Shown: positions 26,149 to 34,921, counted from the first letter of the stretch. The stretch is 57,615 nt of DNA from Bacteroidales bacterium (GCA_021740175.1 JAIPAH010000004.1:1-57615), one strand, 5' to 3'. Notes: a model not told the origin generated them from the sequence alone. Numbers and translations are program-made.

Positions 26149-29061
26149 TTATTCGCCACTTTCATTTTTTTCTGAATCTTTAAACTGAACGCGCATCCTG
26201 AAAGGAGTGGTGGCCATATCTTTGTATTTTTCCCATTTTGACTTGCCGGTAGTTGGAACCCCATGCAGCATTTCATCGATAACAAACATCTCCACATCAT
26301 TCAAAATAATCATGGGCTCTTCTTCTGCTACCCTATTAAAGTTTTCCAGGGCCATCCGGTCTGCCTTTTTCCATGTAGTAGTAGCCCTGGTTACCAGCAA
26401 TGCAGTATCCAATGTCCGCATAAGGTCTAAGGGGTAAGTGTTATGGATGATGTTGGGGATTTCCAAAAAGATATAATCATATTCGCGATTATCCGAACGA
26501 AGGGCCGTTTTATCTAAAAGTTCTCTAATATGTTCTATATCAAAAAACTGATTATTGATATCATAGATATATTCGGATTCGGAATATTCCTGGTCTACCG
26601 AAGGTTTATAGTTGAGATACAAAACATTAGATCCAAACTCCTGAAGTTTTTCTTTAATCTTGTGTCCGACATAGGTCTTTCCTGCTTGAGGTTGTGTACT
26701 GAAAATTAACACAAAGTAAGGCTTAACCGGTTTTTTTATCGAGGTATATCTGAGCCGGAGCTTTAGGTTTTGGATAATCATTTCCGACATTCGATTATTT
26801 ACATAGGGGAAATCCACATTTTCCTCCTGAATATTGAGACTAGGATAAGCACCCGCAAGATTGAGGTTTGTTGCTTTGGTAATACGTTCGGGAGTCTTAT
26901 TGGAAGTGTCAAAATATTCAAGAACAAGAATAACAAAAATTACTAATATAAAACCAATGGCACCGGCAGCTAATATCAGAATTTTGGTACGGCTCGATGT
27001 GGCTGTCAAAGGGTAATAAGGCGGGTCAACCACCTTAATATTGGATGTCATTTCAAGGTTTTGCTTTCGCATCCTCGCCTCATTGAGGCTTGCGAGGAGT
27101 TCGAGGTATTCTTGTTCCGCTACATTAATTTGCCGCTCAATCCTGTTTTTAGTAGCTCCCAAAGGGGCAAAAACTTGATATGTCTCTTGAAAATCGTTCT
27201 TGCGCTGTTCAAGAACTTCCAAGGTGGCCTTCGCTTCTTCATAATTCATCGTTTTAGCGAGCCATTGGTCCAGTAAATTTTCGATTGGGATCCCCTCAAT
27301 GGATTGCTGGTAGGAATATAACTGATCGACATACAGTTTCAGTTCATTCTTAAGTTCCTGCTTACGTTTCTTCAATTCCTGCACTCTGTCGGCTGTTATC
27401 TTATCATAATCCTGGGCAACCTCGTTCACGCTTAACTTAGAAGTAACCTCAGCCAGTTCTTTTCTTTTATTAGTAATTAAATCACTTTTTATAAAGATGC
27501 TGTCTTTGCGGGCTAGGTTGGATTCAAGTTTATTGAGTGAAGCCGCTGCCGCTCTCATCTGCGCCTGTATATCCTGATATTGTTTGTCGAGTCGTTCCTT
27601 TTGCGTGGCAATGGCTTCGGTTTGTTCTTCATAATTGATCAAGTCATTTTTTTCTTTAAAACTCAACAAACGGTTTTCAACTTCTTTCAGACGCTTACTG
27701 GCTTTTTGCACCTGTTCTTGGAAATAATTCACTACCTGATCAGTCTGTCGTTCTTTCAGACTTTTATAGTTTTGGATAAAGACATTAGTCAGAATTTTAA
27801 GTGTTTGCTGACAAATGCCGGGGTCTTTTGAATTATAACTGATATTGATAAAATCGGAATTTTTTACTCTGGTAACCCGGGCATTTGAGATAGCTTGTAT
27901 ACTGTATATGGGATGGTGGTATTGAAGCAGTTCATAGACAAAATTGGTATCACTCCTTTGATAAAAGCCCATTAAATTTTGGACCGTCTGGTAATAATCG
28001 TTTACATTAACTCCGGGCGGTATAATGGCATTTTCCTGCTCAGCTTCTGTAGCTTTCTTTTCAGGATTAACAAAACGAAAATCTTCCATCACATGTTCCG
28101 AATATTCGGCCACTCCTTCATCTTGCTGCTCCGCTCCCGCAGAAGTATCTGCCTGAGTTTCAGTTCGGCCTATGATAAGGCTTTGCCCTTGTTCAATGGA
28201 TTCATCCGTAAGGTTATTCCAATTTTTCAAATCATTCACCGACACGTTATATTGTTCGGCGATACTATATAAAGTCTCCTTATCTTCGACTGTGTGAGTT
28301 TTATATTGAATCTGCCCCCGGTTACTTTGGCGATCCTGCGATTTTTTTCTAACCAGGAGACGATTCCCAACTTTAATATCCGTATCGCGAAGATTGTTGA
28401 GCGTCATCAACTCGCCAACCGTCATTCCATACTGATTTGCAATCGATTTTAGGGATTCCCCATAACTCACGGTATGATATTGTTCTTGTAAAAGGGTATC
28501 ACCGGTAGAAAACGTCTGGGTTGTTTCCCCGGCACTTCTTCTATCCCTTTGCCGGGAGGTAATATTTTGGATTCTTTCCTTTTCCTGCTGTAATTCTTGA
28601 TTAAGTTTTTCAATTCTTTTTTCTTTTTGCTTGATTTCTTCAAGCCTGTCCCTTTCAGCCCCGGTTTTTCCATATTTTACAACAAGGTCTTTGACTTTTT
28701 CAGGCACTATATTTTGCAATTGGTTGTATTGATCTTTGGAAATATATTTCGGAATGGGTTTCTCCATACACAAATGCTGAGCAAGAAGCCGAATAGCAGT
28801 TTGTTCTTTGGTACTGCGTGAATTTATAATTTTTATTACATTATCGAATTGCATGTTCGTTCCGTAACGGCTTATACGTGTACGGGTTTGTTTCTCAGCG
28901 GAATATCCCGAACCGATTCCAGTGAAAACAACTGTTTCAGATGAATAACTCTTGGGCTGGTCACGACTAAAAAAATAGACAGATGCCGCTAGAATGAGGG
29001 GAACTCCTATAAGCAAAAGCAAATTCTTCTTTATCAGCCGTAAAAAACTATTAATGTCCAT
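26149..29061 (-). CDS. Wzz/Wzc-like polysaccharide co-polymerase with two LysM domains and a degenerate kinase domain
   Basis: This 970-residue inner-membrane protein would set chain length and couple polymerisation to export. Order: transmembrane helix (14-31), first Wzz part, coiled coil (135-165), LysM 1 (about 195-238, YHTVSYGESLKSIANQYGMT), LysM 2 (about 253-298, HTVEDKETLYSIAEQYNVS), a second Wzz part and long coiled coil (350-680), transmembrane helix (693-714), and a BY-kinase-like domain (775-935). The P-loop reads QPQAGKTY; the usual second Walker motif with Asp is VLYLNYKP here, and Walker B is IFLEIPN. There is no Tyr cluster at the C-terminus, so kinase activity is doubtful. LysM domains bind peptidoglycan-type N-acetylglucosamine polymers and would lie in the periplasm. 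Confidence 0.9.
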   Translation of the reverse strand: MDINSFLRLIKKNLLLLIGVPLILAASVYFFSRDQPKSYSSETVVFTGIGSGYSAEKQTRTRISRYGTNMQFDNVIKIINSRSTKEQTAIRLLAQHLCMEKPIPKYISKDQYNQLQNIVPEKVKDLVVKYGKTGAERDRLEEIKQKEKRIEKLNQELQQEKERIQNITSRQRDRRSAGETTQTFSTGDTLLQEQYHTVSYGESLKSIANQYGMTVGELMTLNNLRDTDIKVGNRLLVRKKSQDRQSNRGQIQYKTHTVEDKETLYSIAEQYNVSVNDLKNWNNLTDESIEQGQSLIIGRTETQADTSAGAEQQDEGVAEYSEHVMEDFRFVNPEKKATEAEQENAIIPPGVNVNDYYQTVQNLMGFYQRSDTNFVYELLQYHHPIYSIQAISNARVTRVKNSDFINISYNSKDPGICQQTLKILTNVFIQNYKSLKERQTDQVVNYFQEQVQKASKRLKEVENRLLSFKEKNDLINYEEQTEAIATQKERLDKQYQDIQAQMRAAAASLNKLESNLARKDSIFIKSDLITNKRKELAEVTSKLSVNEVAQDYDKITADRVQELKKRKQELKNELKLYVDQLYSYQQSIEGIPIENLLDQWLAKTMNYEEAKATLEVLEQRKNDFQETYQVFAPLGATKNRIERQINVAEQEYLELLASLNEARMRKQNLEMTSNIKVVDPPYYPLTATSSRTKILILAAGAIGFILVIFVILVLEYFDTSNKTPERITKATNLNLAGAYPSLNIQEENVDFPYVNNRMSEMIIQNLKLRLRYTSIKKPVKPYFVLIFSTQPQAGKTYVGHKIKEKLQEFGSNVLYLNYKPSVDQEYSESEYIYDINNQFFDIEHIRELLDKTALRSDNREYDYIFLEIPNIIHNTYPLDLMRTLDTALLVTRATTTWKKADRMALENFNRVAEEEPMIILNDVEMFVIDEMLHGVPTTGKSKWEKYKDMATTPFRMRVQFKDSEKNESGE

Positions 29062-29801
29062 TAATCCAGTCCTTTTATTTTATTAAACTTCATCCCGACC
29101 ACTTCCTGGAGTTGATCATACGCGGTTTTGAAAGAAGCCTTTCGTTTTTCAAATTCCGTTTTCGCTCTTCGCTGAAATTCTTTTTGCTGGGTCATTTCAG
29201 TAATAGATATTTGCCCGTTAACAAATTGGTTTTCAGCCATTTGCATTTGTACATAGGTCCATTGTAAGTACTCATTAGTAAGTTTTAATATTTTTTGATT
29301 CTCAAGTAAATCATTATACAATTGAATAACTTCCCGCCTGACTTCTTTTGCTACTTGACGTTTCCTGGCCATTGATATTTCAACCCATTTTTTCTCTTTA
29401 TTGATATTATTTCTGCGATCGATAATCGAAGACAAAGGGAGTTGGAGATAGATACCAACATTGTAATTGAACCTTCGCGATTCAGAAAGAAAGAAATCAG
29501 CCTCATCTTCCTGGTAATCATTAAAATAATAACGCCCCCTACTGACTTGGCCATCGAACCCCATGTGATTATAAATATCTCGTTTGGCAGTTTTAACGTT
29601 ATAACGGTAGTAATCCGTTTTAAGTTTTTCGAATTGCACGCTAGGTGCGTTTGCTACTGCTGAATCTATAAGTGCTGATAAAGGGGGAATATAACGGGTA
29701 ACATCATCCGAAAGCGGATCGAAATATTGTTGGCTGTTCCTCTGAGCAAGTGATGTGGAAGTTATGGCTAAAATGCTGAATATTAGTAATGTATACCTCA
29801 T
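29061..29801 (-). CDS. Short TolC-like outer-membrane efflux family protein
   Basis: This protein has 246 residues from the Met at 29801, which starts a clean signal peptide (MRYTLLIFSILAITSTSLAQ). An upstream in-frame Met at 29876 would bury this signal, so it was rejected. The sequence has the helix-rich character of the OEP family (LIDSAVANAPSVQFEKLKTD; LPLSSIIDRRNNINKEK; VRREVIQLYNDLLENQKIL; NGQISITEMTQQKEFQRRAK), with only one OEP repeat where TolC has two. It abuts the co-polymerase gene. No Wza/SLBB export protein was found in the locus, so this protein may help build the outer-membrane exit. It could also be a periplasmic partner. Confidence 0.75.
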   Translation of the reverse strand: MRYTLLIFSILAITSTSLAQRNSQQYFDPLSDDVTRYIPPLSALIDSAVANAPSVQFEKLKTDYYRYNVKTAKRDIYNHMGFDGQVSRGRYYFNDYQEDEADFFLSESRRFNYNVGIYLQLPLSSIIDRRNNINKEKKWVEISMARKRQVAKEVRREVIQLYNDLLENQKILKLTNEYLQWTYVQMQMAENQFVNGQISITEMTQQKEFQRRAKTEFEKRKASFKTAYDQLQEVVGMKFNKIKGLD

Positions 29802-29876
29802 AATAATACGCTTCCTATTCTTACAAAAATGCTTAAATGCGATTACATATATTTCAAACGGAAAAATAAAAAACAT

Positions 29877-30029
29877 TGTTTATTCTGTCATATCCTAAAA
29901 ACAAAAGTTTTCCATAAGTTATAAACAATTCTTTTCTACCAACCCTATCTTAAATATTATATTATCCTAATCCAATTTGTTTTAAAAGTGTCCCGAAATA
30001 GGACACATTTTTCATTTTATGAACAATTA
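29877..30029. other. Gap between TolC-like gene and sugar transferase gene
   Basis: This AT-rich spacer holds the hairpin at 29988-30006 and then ~110 bases in which a promoter for the downstream EPS genes (- strand) would fit. No exact TAnnTTTG box on the - strand was found. Confidence 0.4.
29981..30006 (-). terminator. Hairpin terminator or attenuator after the sugar transferase gene
   Basis: GTGTCC (29988-29993) pairs with GGACAC (30001-30006) around a 7-base loop. On the - strand a TTTTAAA run follows. It could end or reduce transcription between the priming transferase and the rest of the EPS genes. Confidence 0.55.
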
Positions 30030-31217
30030 TCAGACTTTTTCTTTTTGAAATAAAGCCGGAATTGTTTTAAGAATGATTTTCAAATCTAACCAAAATGAAT
30101 TATTTCTGGCATACTGGTTATCCAGTGCTTTTCTTTCTTCGTCCGACATCTCACTACGCCCCCGCTTATAGACCTGCCAGAGCCCCGTAATCCCTGCAGG
30201 ACCAAGAAAACGCTCACTCCAGCCATCCGAGGTCAATAGTTCAGCTTCATACAATGGTAGTGGCCGATTTCCCACAATAGACATATCTCCTTTCAATACA
30301 TTGAAAAGTTGTGGCAACTCATCGATACTAGTCTTCCGAATAAACGCTCCTACTTTTGTTATCCGCGGATCATCTTTGATTTTTACAAAAGCGGATTGCG
30401 AAGTTTCTTTTTTCTGCCGCAAGTACTGATTTTCACATATTTCCTTTCCTTCAATAAAAAGCACGGGCGAACATGGACGACCTAAGCGTTCACAGTCGGG
30501 ACAATACGTATCCAGTTCATCATGGTTGCCATTTTCGTCGGCGGAATATTGATTTAAATGTTTAAGTTCTTTAAGTTTTTGATCGGCTCCCGTATACATG
30601 GAGCGAAATTTATAAAAATCAAACACATGATAGCCTGTCCCCACTCGTTTAGACTTATAAATGAGCGGGCCGCGCGATTCGAGTTTGATGGCTATTGCCG
30701 TAAGCAAAAGAACAGGGGAGATGATTAAGAGGACAACCAGGGCAAAAAGAATATCAAAGGCCCGTTTAAGTAAGGGCATTCTGTATTCCTGCGGGTCATG
30801 TTTGGGGCGAACAGTCTTTTCATGCTCTTGTTTATAATGCTTCAGAAATGAAATTCGCTGATGTATCTTTTCTAAATCGAGCGATGTGGGATAGACATCG
30901 TCGATTTTATTCTGCAGGGCTTCCTGAATGGTTTTCGGATCAAAGGAATGTGTGATAAGAATGAAAGGCGTCTGGGGATATATTTTTTTGGATTGAAGAA
31001 GTTTATACATTTCTATCCCGGTGATTCCCGGAATATGCATTTCACATAATATGGCATCGACTGTTTCGTCCTGGGACAAAAAATTGATAGCCGATAAGCT
31101 GTTTTCTTTGACGGTTATTTTAAATAATGAACTCTCTTTGAAAGGATTTATCGTTTTGAGATCCCCGCCGATATACAATATATGAAAACTGTTTCGATTG
31201 CCTTTTGTATCCTGCAT
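30030..31217 (-). CDS. Priming sugar-phosphate transferase fused to an N-terminal pseudo-receiver domain
   Basis: This 395-residue protein starts EPS repeat-unit synthesis by loading a sugar-1-phosphate on undecaprenyl phosphate. Residues about 11-126 have a CheY-like pattern (HILYIGGD, AILCEMHIPGITGIEM, FILITHS), but the phosphoacceptor position is Glu59 (codon 31041-31043) and the conserved KP is replaced (DDVYPTSLD). A hydrophobic helix (155-178) follows, then the bacterial sugar transferase domain: FYKFRSM, TSIDELPQLFNVLKGDMSIV, GNRPLP and GITGLWQV. Cys239, Cys242, Cys249 and Cys261 form a Cys-rich insertion in the cytoplasmic loop. It lies 35 bases after the CheY-like gene. Donor sugar cannot be told. 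Confidence 0.92.
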   Translation of the reverse strand: MQDTKGNRNSFHILYIGGDLKTINPFKESSLFKITVKENSLSAINFLSQDETVDAILCEMHIPGITGIEMYKLLQSKKIYPQTPFILITHSFDPKTIQEALQNKIDDVYPTSLDLEKIHQRISFLKHYKQEHEKTVRPKHDPQEYRMPLLKRAFDILFALVVLLIISPVLLLTAIAIKLESRGPLIYKSKRVGTGYHVFDFYKFRSMYTGADQKLKELKHLNQYSADENGNHDELDTYCPDCERLGRPCSPVLFIEGKEICENQYLRQKKETSQSAFVKIKDDPRITKVGAFIRKTSIDELPQLFNVLKGDMSIVGNRPLPLYEAELLTSDGWSERFLGPAGITGLWQVYKRGRSEMSDEERKALDNQYARNNSFWLDLKIILKTIPALFQKEKV

Positions 31218-31252
31218 AGCTGCTCCCTGTCATTTATTGGACTATCCTACTA

Positions 31253-31621
31253 CTACCGTGCCAGATGTAATTGAATTCTCACAGCTAATTCCTCCGGGTT
31301 AAAAGGTTTTACCATGTAGTCATTGGCGCCCATCTTTAGTGCTTTGACCTTATCTGAACTGCTTTCAATCCCGGAAAGCATTATCAAAGGGATATCCTTG
31401 AAATATCCACTGGCCCGTATATTTTTGATGAATTCGTAACCATCCATAACCGGCATCTGGATATCGACAACAATTAAATCGGGAATAATGCCCTGCTGTA
31501 GCCATGCCATCCCCTCCTCGCCATTCTCCTTGGTGATTACTTCGTAATCTTTTTCAAGGTAGTTTTGCAAAAGCGTACGAATCGTTTTTTCATCATCAAT
31601 AACTAGTATCTTTTTTTTCAT
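31253..31621 (-). CDS. Stand-alone CheY-like response regulator
   Basis: This 122-residue protein is a receiver domain only. It has an intact acidic pocket (LVIDDE), Asp53 in VVDIQMPVMDG, Ser in MLSG and Lys in DYMVKPF. With no output domain it must act by protein contact or pass phosphate on. It heads the - strand gene run that continues with the pseudo-receiver sugar transferase, so its likely partners are that fusion protein or the kinases at 5.8-9.8 kb. Partner choice is an inference from gene order. Confidence 0.95.
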   Translation of the reverse strand: MKKKILVIDDEKTIRTLLQNYLEKDYEVITKENGEEGMAWLQQGIIPDLIVVDIQMPVMDGYEFIKNIRASGYFKDIPLIMLSGIESSSDKVKALKMGANDYMVKPFNPEELAVRIQLHLAR

Positions 31622-31738
31622 ATGAGCTTCGGGTTTATGCTACCAGCCTTTTTTTATTATTTCTCAAAGCAAAATTCTATGAAAAATGAATAGATAAAAA
31701 TACAAAAATCTCAAAACCCAAAACGAATTTCGGTGTTT

Positions 31739-33763
31739 TTATTCCTTTTCCAACAATTTTTCATATTCCATAATTTCATCGCGATACTTTGCTGCACTTA
31801 TAAAATCCAGCTCTTTCACAGCTTTTTCCATTTCCTGTTTCGACTTTTCCATGGCATTCTGAATCTGTTCTTTACTCATGTATTGTACTACCGGGTCGGC
31901 AACTGCACTCGGCTCATCAGGTTCTACGTAGGCATAACTTTCCTCTGAACTACGGGAATCGGCTACACTGGTTTGTCCCATAATTTGATCCGTGGATTTG
32001 ACGATCGGTTTCGGCGTAATATTATGCTTGCGGTTATATTCGATTTGTTTAGCGCGACGACGATTGGTCTCATCAATGGTTCGCTGCATAGAATCGGTTA
32101 TCTTATCGCCATACATAATAACTTTACTGTTGAGATTTCTTGCAGCACGCCCTGCCGTTTGAGTAAGCGAGCGCTCGGAGCGCAGAAAACCTTCCTTATC
32201 TGCATCAAGAATAGCTACCAGCGAAACCTCCGGTAAATCAAGCCCTTCACGAAGAAGATTAACGCCAACCAGGACATCGATAACTCCCGTACGTAGGTTT
32301 CTCATGATCTCCACACGCTCCAGGGTGTCGATATCCGAATGAATATATTGGGATTTTATATTGATGTTGGAAAGGTACTTTTGAAGCTCCTCTGCCATGC
32401 GTTTTGTCAATGTAGTGATAAGGATGCGTTCATTCTTACCGGAGCGCTCCCTGATTTCTTCCAGCAAATCATCGATTTGATTCTGGCTGGGGCGAACGTC
32501 TATTTCCGGGTCTAATAATCCTGTGGGCCGTATAATTTGTTCAACAACCACTCCTTCCGATTTCTTCAGCTCATAGTTTGCCGGCGTAGCACTTACAAAA
32601 ATGACCTGGTTGATCAGTGCTTCAAACTCATGGAATTTTAGCGGTCGGTTATCCAATGCACTCGGCAGCCGGAAGCCATATTCCACCAGGTTGACTTTCC
32701 GGGAGCGGTCACCGCCATACATGGCATGAATCTGGGGAACGGTCACATGGCTCTCATCAATAACGATAAGGTAATCATCGGGGAAATAATCCAGCAGGCA
32801 GAATGGTCTTGAACCCGGGCTGCGGCCGTCAAAATACCGGGAATAATTTTCGATCCCCGAACAATAGCCCAGTTCTTTCATCATCTCTATATCATAGGTG
32901 ACACGATCTTCAAGGCGTTTGGCCTCCAGATGTTTGCCCATATCCTTGAAATAATCGATTTGTTTTCTTAAATCATCCTGTATTTCCTTTATTGCCCCTT
33001 GCATCTTTTCCTGGGAGGTGACAAAAATATTGGCGGGATAAATGTTGATATCTTCGTATTCCTCGATGACATCTCCGGAATCCGGGTCAATCGACTCTAT
33101 GGATTCGATTTCATCGCCCCACATCGATATGCGGAAAGCAAAATCGGCATAGGCGGGGAAAACATCAATAGTATCTCCCCGAACGCGGAAATTGCCGCGG
33201 TTGAACTCCCCTTCCGTACGGGAATAAAGGCCTTCCACCAAACTGTATAACAACTGGTTACGACCGATGGATTGGCCTATGGAGAGATTCAGCACATTAT
33301 TCGTAAAATCTTCGGGGTTGCCAATCCCGTAAATCGATGAAACCGAAGAGACAACAATAACATCTCTCCGGCCCGACAAAAGCGAAGAGCTTGCGCTGAG
33401 GCGCAGCTTTTCAATTTCTTCGTTAATGGACAGGTCTTTTTCAATATAGGTGTCACTCACCGGGATATAAGCTTCCGGCTGATAATAATCATAGTAGGAT
33501 ACAAAATATTCTACTGCGTTGTCGGGAAAAAACTGTTTAAACTCCCCGTACAATTGTGCGGCAAGGGTTTTGTTATGACTTAGCACTAAAACGGGACGCT
33601 GTACATTTTGTATAGCATTGGCAATGGTAAAAGTCTTTCCCGACCCGGTTACTCCCATTAAAGTTTGAGCGGTATCTCCCCTTTCAATACCTTCGGTAAG
33701 TTGTTGGATCGCTTCCGGCTGATCGCCTGTTGGTTTATATTCTGAAGTAAGTTGAAATCTCAC
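31739..33763 (-). CDS. uvrB: Excinuclease ABC subunit B
   Basis: This 674-residue UvrB is the damage-verifying helicase of nucleotide excision repair, working with UvrA and UvrC. It has Walker A GVTGSGKTFT, the beta-hairpin region YYDYYQPEAYIP, DESHVTVPQIHAMYGGD, the helicase motif ATPANYEL, VLVGVNLLREGLDLPEV, the motif VI region TAGRAARN, and a C-terminal UVR domain (about 635-670) that binds UvrC. Length is normal. It has its own well-formed promoter at 33794-33824. Confidence 0.98.
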   Translation of the reverse strand: MRFQLTSEYKPTGDQPEAIQQLTEGIERGDTAQTLMGVTGSGKTFTIANAIQNVQRPVLVLSHNKTLAAQLYGEFKQFFPDNAVEYFVSYYDYYQPEAYIPVSDTYIEKDLSINEEIEKLRLSASSSLLSGRRDVIVVSSVSSIYGIGNPEDFTNNVLNLSIGQSIGRNQLLYSLVEGLYSRTEGEFNRGNFRVRGDTIDVFPAYADFAFRISMWGDEIESIESIDPDSGDVIEEYEDINIYPANIFVTSQEKMQGAIKEIQDDLRKQIDYFKDMGKHLEAKRLEDRVTYDIEMMKELGYCSGIENYSRYFDGRSPGSRPFCLLDYFPDDYLIVIDESHVTVPQIHAMYGGDRSRKVNLVEYGFRLPSALDNRPLKFHEFEALINQVIFVSATPANYELKKSEGVVVEQIIRPTGLLDPEIDVRPSQNQIDDLLEEIRERSGKNERILITTLTKRMAEELQKYLSNINIKSQYIHSDIDTLERVEIMRNLRTGVIDVLVGVNLLREGLDLPEVSLVAILDADKEGFLRSERSLTQTAGRAARNLNSKVIMYGDKITDSMQRTIDETNRRRAKQIEYNRKHNITPKPIVKSTDQIMGQTSVADSRSSEESYAYVEPDEPSAVADPVVQYMSKEQIQNAMEKSKQEMEKAVKELDFISAAKYRDEIMEYEKLLEKE

Positions 33764-33793
33764 CCTATATCTCCCTTTTGAATTCTTTCTTTA

Positions 33794-33824
33794 CAAAACT
33801 AATGCTTATTGTAACGCCTGCCAA
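33794..33824 (-). promoter_or_regulatory. uvrB promoter
   Basis: On the - strand the -7 box TAGTTTTG (33794-33801) fits TAnnTTTG, with TTG (33822-33824) exactly 20 bases upstream. The uvrB start lies 31 bases downstream of the box. This is one of the clearest Bacteroidetes promoters in the window. Confidence 0.65.
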
Positions 33825-33853
33825 GTGGTTCATTGAATTGACTCTAACCGTAT

Positions 33854-34921
33854 TCAGCCTGGTTTTTTCTTCAAAACGGCACAAACAGGGAAATGATCGG
33901 AAAATGAAGGCTTATTTATTTTATACCATTTGGTTTGAAATAAATTATCGTGCAGGATATAATCAATACGGATAGGAGGGAGGTTTTCGTTATGGGTGTC
34001 TCCGAATCCTTTACCAAATTGGGGAAACGGGTCCTTGAGATATTGATTGAGATTTTGGTAGGTATAGGATAACGGCGTATCGTTAAAATCGCCGCAGAGA
34101 ATGACGGGATATTCACAATCGGCGATATGATTTTTAAGAACTTTCACTTCATTAGTGCGCTGATTGTAAGCTTTATTGAATTTACGGAACATGCTTGTGA
34201 TTTGTTCCTGAGACTCGTCAGATTCCCAATCGCTTTTCCGGTCAAAAAGCTCTTTCTCCTTCTGCAGCCTGATGGATGCCAGCTGCGCGTTATAGACCCT
34301 CAGTGTATCGCCTTTATAAATCACGTTATTATAAATAGCAAAATTAGCATCCTCATTTGAAAGCGTTCCCGTTTTGGTAACCGTAAGGTCAGTGAAAGTA
34401 TACAAACCGTGAGCCTGAGTAGGATAGGGGGAGCCCTGCAGTCTAAAGCCTATTTTTTTAGCAAATTCGCCGAGCTGTGTCTTGGAAAGGAAACATTCCT
34501 GCAGGCAGACAATACGGGGTTGCTTTTCCTTCAGATAATCGGCCACTTGATGCATTGATTGTTCTTTCTGCGGAGTATATTTACTCGTCCGAATATTGTA
34601 GGTTATGACTTTCAATCCCTCCGGCGGTTTTTCAGGATTGTCAGAGCTTATTCCCAAATGGCGCCCCACATGATTCCAGCCGATAAGTATGCCAAACAGA
34701 GAAATGATAAAATATTTGCTCTTAACTATTATCCACATGAGAAAAAATAGAAAGTTTATGATTAAAAAGATGGGGTAAGCCAGTCCCGGGATTCCGAAAA
34801 ACCATCCGGGCGAAGGGGGAACATAATAGGCAAGGTAGCTTATCAACAGTAGCAGGGTAAAGAAACTATTGATCCCGACCAATACCTGCTTGAGAACTCC
34901 TTTTTTTTCCTTTGTTTTCAC
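33854..34921 (-). CDS. Membrane-anchored EEP-family hydrolase (paralogue A)
   Basis: This 355-residue protein has two to three N-terminal membrane helices (about 10-85) followed by an endonuclease/exonuclease/phosphatase domain: VITYNIRT, IVCLQECFL (metal-binding Glu), VILCGDFNDTP and FSDHFPV (catalytic His). The substrate may be nucleic acid or a phosphoester; families of this shape in Bacteroidota are uncharacterised. It overlaps its paralogue by 4 bases and ends the mutL-rhomboid-EEP gene run. Confidence 0.88.
   Translation of the reverse strand: MKTKEKKGVLKQVLVGINSFFTLLLLISYLAYYVPPSPGWFFGIPGLAYPIFLIINFLFFLMWIIVKSKYFIISLFGILIGWNHVGRHLGISSDNPEKPPEGLKVITYNIRTSKYTPQKEQSMHQVADYLKEKQPRIVCLQECFLSKTQLGEFAKKIGFRLQGSPYPTQAHGLYTFTDLTVTKTGTLSNEDANFAIYNNVIYKGDTLRVYNAQLASIRLQKEKELFDRKSDWESDESQEQITSMFRKFNKAYNQRTNEVKVLKNHIADCEYPVILCGDFNDTPLSYTYQNLNQYLKDPFPQFGKGFGDTHNENLPPIRIDYILHDNLFQTKWYKINKPSFSDHFPVCAVLKKKPG

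Noticed and set aside
26149-31217. ABC-transporter-type capsule export system
   Set aside because: No KpsM/KpsT-type permease or ATPase is present; Wzx, Wzy and co-polymerase genes show the Wzx/Wzy route.
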